Source: Acidobacteriota bacterium (lineage in GTDB: Bacteria; Acidobacteriota; Holophagae; Acanthopleuribacterales; Acanthopleuribacteraceae). From it: a DNA stretch of 64,000 bases. Positions 44,091 to 53,002 of this stretch are shown piece after piece. The notes below the pieces were generated by a model. It ran no database searches, was not told the DNA's origin, and saw only the letters and a list, made by a program, of their open reading frames with translations. Every line of letters begins with the position of its first letter. The stretch's first letter is position 1. Location: the NCBI GenBank assembly GCA_020637335.1, contig JACJWC010000018.1:1-64000 (forward strand), read 5' to 3'. A program made the position numbers and the translations under genes.

Positions 44091-46387
44091 CGAACAACAC
44101 TGCTCAATTCACCTGCCAGTTGATCCACTTTGATTTTGAGTGAATAAGACGCAGACGCCGGTGCAAGCGTTTCCTGACAAAGGGACAAGGCTTTTTGTGC
44201 TTCCTGCCAATTTTTTAAAGCCATGTAGGTTTTGGTTTTTACCAGGTTGAGATTGGCATCAAAAGGATCTTCGGCCAGGCCTGCGGCCAAGACCTGCAGG
44301 GCTTTTTCGTAATCACCTTTTTCGTAGCAGGCCATGCCTAACCCGTAATGAACCGGAAAAAACTGATTGCTGCCTTTTTGATACTGTTCAAACAGGTCAA
44401 TCGCCGTTTGATACTCCTTTTGGCCCCGCGCCACTTCGGCCTGAAGGTACAGGCCATAGCTGCGAAAAACAGGGAAACTATCCCCAAATTGCTGTATAGC
44501 CGGCTGGGCTTTGAGCAGGAAGTCTTTAGCCTGATCATAATCTTCCATGTGGATATAGAAGTTGCAATAACCCATGGGGATTAAGGTGTCAAAGGGCGGT
44601 TCCATAGTTCCTTCAAGGCGCTTGAGGATGGTTTTTGCCTCTTCGACTCGACCCCCGCGCGCATACATACCCACCCAAAAAACATCATTGATAGCGACGC
44701 CGAGCGGAGGGCCAAATTGTGCAAACAACTCGCGCGCCTGATTCAGGTCGGCATAACTCTGATCTAACTTCCCACGGTTGAACCAATACAGCGCAGAGAG
44801 GCGATGGGCCGTAAACTTTTCGGGATCGGTTTGGCTGCGTTGGATCAGGCGCGTGTAAAGTTTTTCGGCTTGAGACCACTGACCCATTCGCGCACTCAAA
44901 TCCGCCATCTGACCCAGAACATCCAAATTGCCCGGATAAAGCAGGGAACATTTATCCAAGGTAGCATAAGCCGCATCCAATTGACCGCGACCCCGCTGAA
45001 AATTGGCCAAGCGCACATACGCTTCCGGTTCCTTGGGGAATTTTTCAAGGTAACGGTTATGGTAGGACAGCGCGCGGTCGAATTCGCCCATATCGTTATA
45101 AATACGCGCCAGTTCCGGCCACAAATCAGCAGGTTCTTCCAATTCCGATTCAACCCGCTCGTATTCTGCGATTGCCTCGCTCATTAAATTGCGTGAGACT
45201 AGCATGCGCGCATACTCCACGCGCGAGTCCCGATCATCCGGAACCAGCTCCAGATGGGCCCGATAGAGATCGATCCGTTTTTCGCCTTCGCCGTTCAGCA
45301 GGTAATACAGCGACTTCAACTGAAACTGACTGGGTTCGGGCAGGCTCGAAATTCGCTGCATAGCCATTTCTAGGTGATGTTGTGAAGGCACACTCATATT
45401 GGCATTTGCGAAGGTTATCCCCAACATCAAATGGGCCACAGTACAATTCGGATCTAATTCGAGGACCTTCTTAAAATGGGGAACGGCCTGGCTCATACCC
45501 TGAAAGGTATAGGCTTGAACCCCGGCCATAAAATTTTCCGCCGCGGATTCTGAGGCTGTGAACACCTCGGAAATCGGCAGATTGGGGTTGTCGTCCAAAG
45601 GAACCTGCCACTCTTGTAACAAACGCGCACTGGCTAGATCCACCAGATCGAACGGCGATTCGCCTTCCAAATCAAAGGCCAAATTCGGCTGCAACGAGTC
45701 ACTGTCCAGAACTTTGAAATGAAGGCGAAAAAGTCCTGTTTCGCTGCGACTCATTGTCCCAGTCAGCAATCGCGGAAAATGTCCCTTTAAAGCAATTTCA
45801 CGCCAAAAGGTCAGTTGGGCTGTTTCCAGATGCTCAACGCCTAGCTTTGCTTGATATTCCTTAGTCCTGCCAGATTGTAAATACGCCGCGCCTTCCACGC
45901 CTAGGGATTGGGACAGGTCGAAGCTGGTCATCCAGGCCATTCCGCTCCTTAGCCAAGGCGGCACTTCTCCCTCCACCTCAAAGGGAATAGCAAAAAACTT
46001 TTTCCGGTAGACTTTTTGGGCAGAGATGGGTGATTCCGCCAAAGCAATGGGCTTATTTTCAACCTTGGATTTATTCGAGAATGTGGTTAACAGGCTTACC
46101 GCCAACACCAAATTGGCGATGATCCCAGCCGTTTCCACCCAGGTCCAGCGCTTACCCCAAAAATTGTGGCCGCGCACGTAGGCAATGGTAATGACGGAAG
46201 GAATTAAAGAGAGCAAGAGCAAAAACACAGTTGAGGGCAGACTTTTAGGCAAATCGAATCGTACGACCAGCCACTCAAAAAACTGGATCAACCCCCAACC
46301 CACTGTCAAAAAAATGCCCAGGATTTGGGGAACCCGTCGTTCGAGCAAGCCCAACCAGAAATTCTGCTTTCGTTCAGATTCACCCAT
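44087..46387 (-). CDS. Membrane protein with TPR repeats, sensor-like
   Basis: The protein has 766 aa. The N-terminus has three hydrophobic segments (about 20-38, 50-72, 85-102). Residues 130-260 form a TolB/FlgO-like domain (FFAIPFEVEGEVPPWLRSGMAW ... FDLVDLASARLLQEWQVPL) of the kind found in proteins joined to Ser/Thr kinases or cyclases. From residue 290 onward at least twelve TPR units follow (such as AVPHFKKVLELDPNCTVAHLMLG), ready for protein contacts. No kinase or cyclase domain is present, so this is a stand-alone version. It is convergent with the GTPase fusion, their stops overlapping by 4 bases, and lies 82 bp downstream of the FHA-GGDEF gene, same strand. Confidence 0.7.
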   Translation of the reverse strand: MGESERKQNFWLGLLERRVPQILGIFLTVGWGLIQFFEWLVVRFDLPKSLPSTVFLLLLSLIPSVITIAYVRGHNFWGKRWTWVETAGIIANLVLAVSLLTTFSNKSKVENKPIALAESPISAQKVYRKKFFAIPFEVEGEVPPWLRSGMAWMTSFDLSQSLGVEGAAYLQSGRTKEYQAKLGVEHLETAQLTFWREIALKGHFPRLLTGTMSRSETGLFRLHFKVLDSDSLQPNLAFDLEGESPFDLVDLASARLLQEWQVPLDDNPNLPISEVFTASESAAENFMAGVQAYTFQGMSQAVPHFKKVLELDPNCTVAHLMLGITFANANMSVPSQHHLEMAMQRISSLPEPSQFQLKSLYYLLNGEGEKRIDLYRAHLELVPDDRDSRVEYARMLVSRNLMSEAIAEYERVESELEEPADLWPELARIYNDMGEFDRALSYHNRYLEKFPKEPEAYVRLANFQRGRGQLDAAYATLDKCSLLYPGNLDVLGQMADLSARMGQWSQAEKLYTRLIQRSQTDPEKFTAHRLSALYWFNRGKLDQSYADLNQARELFAQFGPPLGVAINDVFWVGMYARGGRVEEAKTILKRLEGTMEPPFDTLIPMGYCNFYIHMEDYDQAKDFLLKAQPAIQQFGDSFPVFRSYGLYLQAEVARGQKEYQTAIDLFEQYQKGSNQFFPVHYGLGMACYEKGDYEKALQVLAAGLAEDPFDANLNLVKTKTYMALKNWQEAQKALSLCQETLAPASASYSLKIKVDQLAGELSSVVR

Positions 46388-46469
46388 ATCAGCTCCCCGT
46401 AATAGTGAGCGGATTTTAACATAAGAAACCCAATCGCCTCACCGGTGCGGCAACCTGTACGCCACCGAA

Positions 46470-47981
46470 TTATGGAGCCTTTGGTGAACTCGAAAACGAT
46501 TCCATTTTGGGGGACTCGGCCAATTCCAATCGGTTGCGACCTGCCTGTTTGGCCTTGTACAACGCCTTGTCTGCAACATCAATAAAAGATTTCACGTCCT
46601 GCACGCCATGGGTGTGGTACTCGGCCAAACCCATGCTGATCGTTACCCGAAAGTTCTTTTCGTTAATGGAAAAATGCTCGCGACCCACTTTGCTGCGAAT
46701 CCGTTCGGCCAGAATGCGTGCGCCTTTTAAGTGGGTTTCCGGCAAGAGAATCACAAATTCTTCACCGCCAAACCGGCAGGCCAAATCCGCTTTGCGAATT
46801 AAACTGGTGATGATCTGTGCAACCCGGACCAGAACTTGGTCCCCTGCCAAATGCCCATATTGATCATTTACCTTTTTAAAATAATCAATGTCAGCAACCA
46901 AAAGCGACAGCGGTCGTTTGTATCGATCGGCGCGATTGAGCTCCTGCAAAATCCGCGTTTCGGAATATTTGCGCGTGTAAAGACCCGTCAAATCGTCGGT
47001 TACGGCCTGGGTGTACAATTTGGCGTTTTCCAAAGCTAGGGTGGTTTGACGTGCAAACGTCCGCAAAAACTCAAACTGACCCGCATGAAACAGGGAGCGA
47101 CGCCGCAAATGGTCGAGGTAAAGCACCCCAGATACATTCTCACCTTGGATCAGTGGCAGACAGATCACACTTTTCACTTTTGTGGCAATGATGCTCTGGG
47201 CCGTACTGAAACGCGCATCTTCTGTGGCGTCTTCCAAAATAATAATCTGCCCACTCTCAAAACAGTTCCGGGCAATTGTTCCCGAAAAATCCCAGTCGTG
47301 CAAAGGGCCCGCCGTGTTAAAACGCAATTCGGCAAAAGGCACCAAGTGACCCGATGGGTCCTGCAACAAAATAAATCCGCGATCTGCACCCAAGAGATCC
47401 GCAACCATTTCCAAGGCCGTATTCAACAAATCGCGAACATTCAAAATTCGACTTAAGACCTCGGTAATTTCCTGGATCAGCCGATATTCGCGCAACCGGT
47501 CGCGCACCTCTTTGCACACCACCTCAAATTGGGGCGCAAGTTGATCAGCCACCTGGCTAGGTGAGCCTTGCCCGGATCGCAATCGATCCAAGGTTTGGTG
47601 CATCAAGTGCTCCAATTGACCACCGATTTCCTCATCAATCCTAAAAGGTTCCCGTACGGCCTCCTCCCGTTCGCCTGCCATCGCGTTCATTTGGTAAACA
47701 CCCATGAGATGACCCAAAACCAGACGGTCGCCGGGTCTTAACACCACTTCCTGACCGGGCTCTAAGCGCTGTTGGTTAATCAAGGTTCCGCTCGAAGAAC
47801 CCAGGTCCAACACGGCCAGACTTTCGCCATCCCAGCGAAAAACCACATGTTTACGCGAAACACTGGCCTCGTCCAAACGGAAATCACATTCGCGTGAACG
47901 CCCAACAACCGTATCGCCGGGCATCAGGCTCATGACCACTTCAACATCTGCGCTCTTCCACACAATGGTCGGTACTTTCAC
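46470..47981 (-). CDS. FHA-GAF-GGDEF diguanylate cyclase
   Basis: The protein has 503 aa. Residues 20-90 are an FHA domain (VVGRSRECDFRLDEASVSRKH, then GSSSGTLIN) that binds phosphothreonine. Residues 165-322 are a GAF domain. The C-terminal GGDEF domain has the active GGEEF (405-409) and, five residues upstream, the product-inhibition I-site RKAD (396-399). So it should make c-di-GMP from GTP, with feedback, and be steered by a phosphoprotein and a small ligand. The threonine kinase encoded 2 kb away (50033-52567) is a natural candidate to create the FHA target. Confidence 0.9.
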   Translation of the reverse strand: MKVPTIVWKSADVEVVMSLMPGDTVVGRSRECDFRLDEASVSRKHVVFRWDGESLAVLDLGSSSGTLINQQRLEPGQEVVLRPGDRLVLGHLMGVYQMNAMAGEREEAVREPFRIDEEIGGQLEHLMHQTLDRLRSGQGSPSQVADQLAPQFEVVCKEVRDRLREYRLIQEITEVLSRILNVRDLLNTALEMVADLLGADRGFILLQDPSGHLVPFAELRFNTAGPLHDWDFSGTIARNCFESGQIIILEDATEDARFSTAQSIIATKVKSVICLPLIQGENVSGVLYLDHLRRRSLFHAGQFEFLRTFARQTTLALENAKLYTQAVTDDLTGLYTRKYSETRILQELNRADRYKRPLSLLVADIDYFKKVNDQYGHLAGDQVLVRVAQIITSLIRKADLACRFGGEEFVILLPETHLKGARILAERIRSKVGREHFSINEKNFRVTISMGLAEYHTHGVQDVKSFIDVADKALYKAKQAGRNRLELAESPKMESFSSSPKAP

Positions 47982-48100
47982 ATGCTCCCCTGGTCCCGAT
48001 GAACTCGCCTATTGGCCTGCTTTTCCTATCGACGAATGCGGCCATAAGATTTAATCTTTACGCAGAAAAATAGATATTTTCGAACGGGAAGGAAGCATTC

Positions 48101-49423
48101 ATGAACCTTTTGCTGATGACCTTGACGATTTTTGTTCAAGAACCGCCCCCGGCAAGTTGGCATGTATTAGCGCCTCCAGGTGGCGGATGGTCCTCCGAAG
48201 TCAGCGTGGCCATTGATCGGGCCAATCCCGATCGAACCGTTTTGGCTGCATTGGGCTCCCAGAAAGGTAGCAAGATTCGGATTTCCAACTTTTCATACTA
48301 TTCTCAGGACTTTGGCAAAACTGTCGCCAGCACCACCTTTCCCAATCCAGATGGGCGGGTTCAGGGCGATGACAGCCTGGCGGCCAGCTCCGAAGGCCGC
48401 ATTTACCATGCCTACATTGCCTTTACGGGACTTTTTGATCCAACCGCCAAAACCAATAATACCGGCGTTTTTGTCAATTCCAGCAGCGATGGCGGTCAAA
48501 CCTGGTCTGACCCGGTGCCGGTGGCGGACCACATTAATATGCTTATGCCCTTCGAAGACAAACCTTATCTGGTGGTGGATCGAACCTCTGACCGGTTTAA
48601 AGGGTGTGTCTACATCGCCTGGACCCGTTTTGAAAAATACGGCAGCAACGATCCCCAACACCGCAGTCATATCTGTTTCTCGCGTTCGTCCGACCAAGGC
48701 ACTTCCTGGCAACCTTTTACCATCATTTCAGATGAACCCGGTGACTGCCAGGACAGCGACAATACAGTTGAAGGCGTTGTTCCAAGTGTGGGTGTGAATG
48801 GTGAAATTTTCTTGGTTTGGGCCGGTCCCAAAGGTTTGTATTTTGACCGCTCCACGGACGGCGGCATCACTTTTGGCACAGACCAAGTCATTCAAACCAT
48901 GCCCGGTGGCTGGGACATTCCTCTGAAAGGCAAGAAGCGCCATAATGGCATGCCCGTAACCGGGACAGACATCAGTTTCGGGCCCTTTCGCGGCAGCCTG
49001 TATGTCAATTGGATTGATGAGCGCAATGGCCACACCGATGTCTTCTGCATGGCATCTCGCGATAACGGCTCCTCCTGGTCAGATCCTGTGCGGGTCAACA
49101 ACGATGCCGGAAATGCAAACCAACTTTTTACATGGATGGCGGTTGATGACCTGGATGGCAGCATCAACATTGTTTTCCTTGACCAACGGGCCGGGGAAAA
49201 ACTCACGACTCAAGCCTATTTAGCCCGATCTACCGATGGCGGTGTGACATTCTCAAACCTCGCGCTTTCGGTTCCTGCCTTTGAATGCTCTGAAAGGGGC
49301 TTCTTTGGCGACTATAACGGGATTGACGCTTTTGGCGGCCGAGTTGTGATTGGTTTTCCGCGCATTGCAGAGTCCGGCGTGGAATTGATCGGTTATTGGA
49401 CCCAGTTCCCCACCAAACCTTAA
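48101..49423 (+). CDS. BNR/Asp-box repeat (sialidase-fold) protein, probably exported
   Basis: The protein has 440 aa. A hydrophobic start (MNLLLMTLTIFVQ) may be a minimal signal peptide. At least five Asp-boxes are seen (SSDGGQTWSDP, SSDQGTSWQ, STDGGITFG, SRDNGSSWSDP, STDGGVTFS), spaced as the blades of a six-bladed sialidase-type propeller. The RIP motif and the Arg triad of true sialidases are not obvious, so enzyme activity is uncertain; many such proteins are surface or secreted binding proteins. GGAAG precedes the ATG. Confidence 0.75.
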   Translation: MNLLLMTLTIFVQEPPPASWHVLAPPGGGWSSEVSVAIDRANPDRTVLAALGSQKGSKIRISNFSYYSQDFGKTVASTTFPNPDGRVQGDDSLAASSEGRIYHAYIAFTGLFDPTAKTNNTGVFVNSSSDGGQTWSDPVPVADHINMLMPFEDKPYLVVDRTSDRFKGCVYIAWTRFEKYGSNDPQHRSHICFSRSSDQGTSWQPFTIISDEPGDCQDSDNTVEGVVPSVGVNGEIFLVWAGPKGLYFDRSTDGGITFGTDQVIQTMPGGWDIPLKGKKRHNGMPVTGTDISFGPFRGSLYVNWIDERNGHTDVFCMASRDNGSSWSDPVRVNNDAGNANQLFTWMAVDDLDGSINIVFLDQRAGEKLTTQAYLARSTDGGVTFSNLALSVPAFECSERGFFGDYNGIDAFGGRVVIGFPRIAESGVELIGYWTQFPTKP

Positions 49424-49484
49424 CCCCTTGCATTGCGCATTGCCGTGTGCGACTTTTAGATCAGAACCCACGAAAAGAGCTGTT

Positions 49485-50036
49485 TTGGAATTTCCCGATC
49501 TTACCCACGCCTTGAACCATCTGCATCAGCAAAATTTGAGCGAAGCCCAGTGGCAAACCCTTTATTTACAGCTAAAAGGCTTAGCCCAGAAACACATGGC
49601 GCATGAGCGAAAAGACCACACCTTACAAGCCACCGCACTAGTTAATCAAGCCTATTTGGAAATTCTAAACAGTTCGCCTGTTCCCTTTCAGGGCCGACAA
49701 CATTTTTTGGCCTACGCTTCGGAAGTCATGCGCCATATACTGGCCGAACATGCGCGCCGCAATAAAGCCCAAAAACGTGGCGGCGGATGGCTGAGAATCA
49801 GCCTCTCCGAACCCCTCGGTCCCCAAGTTCAGGACAGTCATGATTTTGCTGATTTGGACGAGGCCTTAAATCGTTTGGCCAAAATGGATGAACGCAAGGC
49901 CAGAATCGTGGTTTGGCGTTTTTTTGGCGGTTTGAGCATCGAAGAAATCGCCGAGCTGTGTAGCCTTTCCGTGGCCACCATTCACGCGGAATTGAAAAAG
50001 GCACGCGGCTGGCTCTACCACGAGTTGGCCTCATGA
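49485..50036 (+). CDS. ECF RNA polymerase sigma factor, TIGR02999-like
   Basis: From a TTG at 49485 the protein has 183 aa (MEFPDLTHALNHLH); a longer frame starts 19 codons earlier right after the previous stop, with no ribosome site. Region 2 is seen in LKGLAQKHMAHERKDHTLQATALVNQAYLEIL and region 4 in RKARIVVWRFFGGLSIEEIAELCSLSVATIHAELKKARGWL (shown here as known family shapes; each is split over several helices). Such sigma factors sit next to Ser/Thr kinases in acidobacteria and planctomycetes, as here, and are thought to be controlled by the kinase instead of an anti-sigma factor. The stop overlaps the kinase start by 4 bp. Confidence 0.82.
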   Translation: MEFPDLTHALNHLHQQNLSEAQWQTLYLQLKGLAQKHMAHERKDHTLQATALVNQAYLEILNSSPVPFQGRQHFLAYASEVMRHILAEHARRNKAQKRGGGWLRISLSEPLGPQVQDSHDFADLDEALNRLAKMDERKARIVVWRFFGGLSIEEIAELCSLSVATIHAELKKARGWLYHELAS

Positions 50037-52567
50037 CCTTTGATCGCCGGGTATTCCAACTTTTTGATCAATGTTTTGAAATGGACCCGGCCCAACGCGA
50101 GGCCTGGCTTTTGGACCAATGCCAGGATAATCCCAGCCTGATCCCCCAGGTCTTGACCTTGATTCGCGCCAGCGATGCCGCTGAATCGGCTCAATATCTC
50201 GAGAACGATAAAACCCTTCCCCACGCTTCTGCCGGGGTTCAACCACCGATTGCCGCCCACGGCCAATACGGCCCTTACCACATCCTGCGCCAATTAGGCG
50301 CAGGCGGAATGGGGACAGTCTATCTTGCGGAGCGCCGTGAGCCCTTCCAACAGCGCGTTGCCCTCAAAACCCTTAACCACCATCAAAGCGCTTCCATCCG
50401 ACGATTTAATCGCGAACGCCAAATCCTAGCCAAATTGGAGCACCCCAACATTGCGCGGTTGCTGGATGGGGGCGAACAGAACGGAATTCCATACCTGATC
50501 ATGGAATTTATTGAAGGCGTGGACTTGGTGACCTATGCTGAGCAAAACCAGCTAGATGGCAAGGAACGACTGCAATTGGCAATCACGGTTTGCCAGGCAG
50601 TTGGCTTTGCCCATCGCGCCTGGATTCTGCACCGCGATTTGAAACCAGCGAATATTTTGGTTAATGAAAAAGGCGAACCCAAACTGCTCGATTTCGGAAT
50701 TGCCAGCCTTTTGGAAACGGAATCTGGCAACGAAATGACAGTGACCTACCAGGCCTTATCACCTGCATACGCCAGCCCTGAACAATGGCGAGGCGAACGC
50801 CTCAATGCACAATCAGACCTGTATTCTTTGGGAATCATTCTTTACGAACTGTTCACGGGCACTTTGCCCTACCCCGCCAATAATCCCAGCGAGCTACTGC
50901 TCGCCATGACTCAGACTGTCCCACTTTCACCCAGCAAACGCATTGCTCAGGGGGATCGGGATTCCCCACTAGGCAAGTTTGTTGCCGGCGATTTGGACAG
51001 CGTTATTTTGGCCTGTATGGCCCAGGAGCCCAGTGGACGCTACCCACATGTTAGCGCACTCATAGACGATTTGACCGCCGTTCAAGAAGGCCGTCCCGTT
51101 CGGGTACGACGCACCCCCTGGAATCAGCGCCTAGCCAAATGGTTAAATCGCAATCCGGGCATTGCTGCATTAGCTGCCAGCCTCATGATCATTTCCGGTC
51201 TTTTTATTTTTTCGACCTTTCGGCAGTATCAGATCATTACCCATGAACGAGACTTGGCCCGATTGGAACGCGATACGGCCCAAGAAGTATCTCAATTCTT
51301 GCTCAATGTGTTCAGAGTGGCCGATCCCAAGGCCAAAGAGCAACCCACGCTTAGTGACTTGCTTGCGGAAGGCACCCAGCATGCCCGACTACTCAAAACG
51401 AACGAACAGGTCCGAGCGCGAATGCTCTCGGTATTGGGTTGGGTGCAACGCAACCTCGGTCAATTGGAATTAGCCGAAACGTGTCTGAGCGAGGCGGAGT
51501 CGCTGCAAAGAGGTCTGCCTGAGGCAAAGTCTGACTATGTGGAAACCCTGTTACGGTTAAGTTTTTTGCGCCGGGACCAGGGGGACCTGAATTGGAGCCA
51601 GGAATTGGTCGAGCAGGCTCAGGAACACGCCCAGGAGCTTAATCCGGCAAAACCTGTCCTTGTCGCTCACATCTATAATCAGATGGGACTGGTTGCACGC
51701 GAACAGGGCCACTACCCCGAAGCTGAACAATCGTTTCGTCAGGCTTTGAATTACCTTAAAGAATCCGATCCGGACAAAGAAAGCCCCGGCGTCTTGCAGA
51801 ATATTGGCTTGTTGCAGCAAACCACCGGGCGGTCGTCCGAGGCAGAGGTAACCCTGAAAGCTGCGCTAGCGGAAATGCAAAAAGAATACGGCTCTGAACA
51901 TCCGCAAGTCGCTACTTGTCTCAATAATTTGGGGCTCCTTTATAAAGAACAAAACGATTTGGAACAATGCGAACGCGCCTGGCGTCATGCGCTATCCATA
52001 CGAGAAACCCATTTCCCGCCCCAACACCCACAAATCCTGACCAGTCTCAACAATTTAGCCAGCCTGTATTTTGAAATGGGACAGTCAACAAAAGCCGCAG
52101 AGAGTTTCCAGAGATTGGTCGTGTTGAAACGTGAGGTTTATGGTTCGGATCATCCCAGCCTGGCCATAACCTTAAACAATCTGGCCGTCGTTTTGTTGGA
52201 GCAGAGCGAAATCGATGCCGCGGAAAAGGCGCTTTCGGAAGCCTCCTCCATTTGTAATCAGCGCTTAAGCGAGAAACATGTCTTGCGTTTCAGCATTGCA
52301 CGCAACCAAGCTTTGCTCAAAATCGCCCAACACCAATTAAACGAAGCACTTAGATTCGCCCAATACGCCGTGGATGGACTCGCCGGCATCCACCCCCCAA
52401 CCAGCACCCTACGCGCCCACGCCGAAGCCATCCTGGCCCACTGCCAATGCCAAATGGGACAGTCAAATGCTGCCGTGGACCTTCAAAATGCGGTGGACCG
52501 CCTGCCGCCCAACTCGGCCTACGCCAAACAAGCCCAATCCTGGCTAGAAACCTGTAAAAACAAATAA
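50033..52567 (+). CDS. Ser/Thr protein kinase with transmembrane span and TPR domain
   Basis: The protein has 844 aa. The kinase domain (about 80-350) is complete: LGAGGMGTVYLAE (88-100), Lys112 in VALKTL, HRDLKPAN (200-207) and DFG (220-222). One membrane span lies at about 376-396. The outer part carries ten or more TPR units in the style of kinesin-light-chain repeats (CLNNLGLLYKEQNDLEQCERAW). The N-terminal 75 residues are an acidic helical region common to ECF-linked kinases. It should phosphorylate the linked sigma factor or proteins with FHA partners. It overlaps the sigma gene (ATGA). Confidence 0.92.
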   Translation: MTFDRRVFQLFDQCFEMDPAQREAWLLDQCQDNPSLIPQVLTLIRASDAAESAQYLENDKTLPHASAGVQPPIAAHGQYGPYHILRQLGAGGMGTVYLAERREPFQQRVALKTLNHHQSASIRRFNRERQILAKLEHPNIARLLDGGEQNGIPYLIMEFIEGVDLVTYAEQNQLDGKERLQLAITVCQAVGFAHRAWILHRDLKPANILVNEKGEPKLLDFGIASLLETESGNEMTVTYQALSPAYASPEQWRGERLNAQSDLYSLGIILYELFTGTLPYPANNPSELLLAMTQTVPLSPSKRIAQGDRDSPLGKFVAGDLDSVILACMAQEPSGRYPHVSALIDDLTAVQEGRPVRVRRTPWNQRLAKWLNRNPGIAALAASLMIISGLFIFSTFRQYQIITHERDLARLERDTAQEVSQFLLNVFRVADPKAKEQPTLSDLLAEGTQHARLLKTNEQVRARMLSVLGWVQRNLGQLELAETCLSEAESLQRGLPEAKSDYVETLLRLSFLRRDQGDLNWSQELVEQAQEHAQELNPAKPVLVAHIYNQMGLVAREQGHYPEAEQSFRQALNYLKESDPDKESPGVLQNIGLLQQTTGRSSEAEVTLKAALAEMQKEYGSEHPQVATCLNNLGLLYKEQNDLEQCERAWRHALSIRETHFPPQHPQILTSLNNLASLYFEMGQSTKAAESFQRLVVLKREVYGSDHPSLAITLNNLAVVLLEQSEIDAAEKALSEASSICNQRLSEKHVLRFSIARNQALLKIAQHQLNEALRFAQYAVDGLAGIHPPTSTLRAHAEAILAHCQCQMGQSNAAVDLQNAVDRLPPNSAYAKQAQSWLETCKNK

Positions 52568-52647
52568 CTACCTTCAGAAGCTCCTGCTGCCCTGCCTCCT
52601 AAAAGGGACAGGCATTTTAAGGTAGAAAAGGCTTGCACAGTTTGAAT

Positions 52648-52691
52648 CAGGACGTTACAAAAAAGCTGGCGATTTTTTTTGTAACGTCCTG
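52648..52691. terminator. 17-bp perfect inverted repeat, possible terminator of the kinase operon
   Basis: CAGGACGTTACAAAAAA (52648-52664) and its exact complement (52675-52691) enclose a 10-base loop. The stem begins 80 bases after the kinase stop and is followed by TATTTTAATC. The A/T part of the stem gives a T-run inside the stem on the plus strand, so it may work as a terminator, or be a mobile-element relic. Confidence 0.5.
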
Positions 52692-53002
52692 TATTTTAAT
52701 CATTTTCTAGCCTCCATTTGCCAACTTGGGCCCAAACACCTCAAAAATTTCAAAAACTCAAAAAGGACAGTCGTTTTCAAAAAAATAATCCTAATTAACG
52801 ACTGTCCTTTTTTCGCTTGTAGGCGAATAGAAGGTCCGGAAAAAGTCCAATGATGTCAAAAGAATCAAGTCGTTGCCTATGGTGGAAGCTTTTTTTGAGG
52901 AAGCGCTCGAGATCAAGTGATCAGGCGAGACAGCTAGGCTTATACGCTTTTTATAAAAAAGGCTGACCCATTTCGATTTTGATCAATAAAAAGCAAAAGC
53001 TT
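52692..53002. other. Gene-free stretch before the HUH transposase gene
   Basis: It contains the GGACAGTC hairpin at 52761-52811 and no gene that I can support. A 38-codon open frame on the plus strand from 52850 or so (starts MMSKESSRCLWWK) has no ribosome site and is not called. Confidence 0.4.
52761..52811. repeat. REP-like hairpin with GGACAGTC arms
   Basis: AAAAGGACAGTCGTT (52761-52775) and its exact complement (52797-52811) form a 15-bp stem with a 21-base A/T-rich loop, then two more T. The GACTGTCC core recurs on the far side of the transposase gene (54220-54227, followed by CTTTT), and GGACAGTC also occurs in nearby genes. Hairpins of this kind beside a HUH transposase are the usual REP arrangement; it could also act as a terminator. 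Confidence 0.6.

Noticed and set aside
50311..50320. GGGGACAGTC in the kinase gene as a further copy of the repeated motif
   Set aside because: Here it encodes the conserved GMGTVYL glycine loop and lacks the leading T, so it was counted only among the 8-mers.
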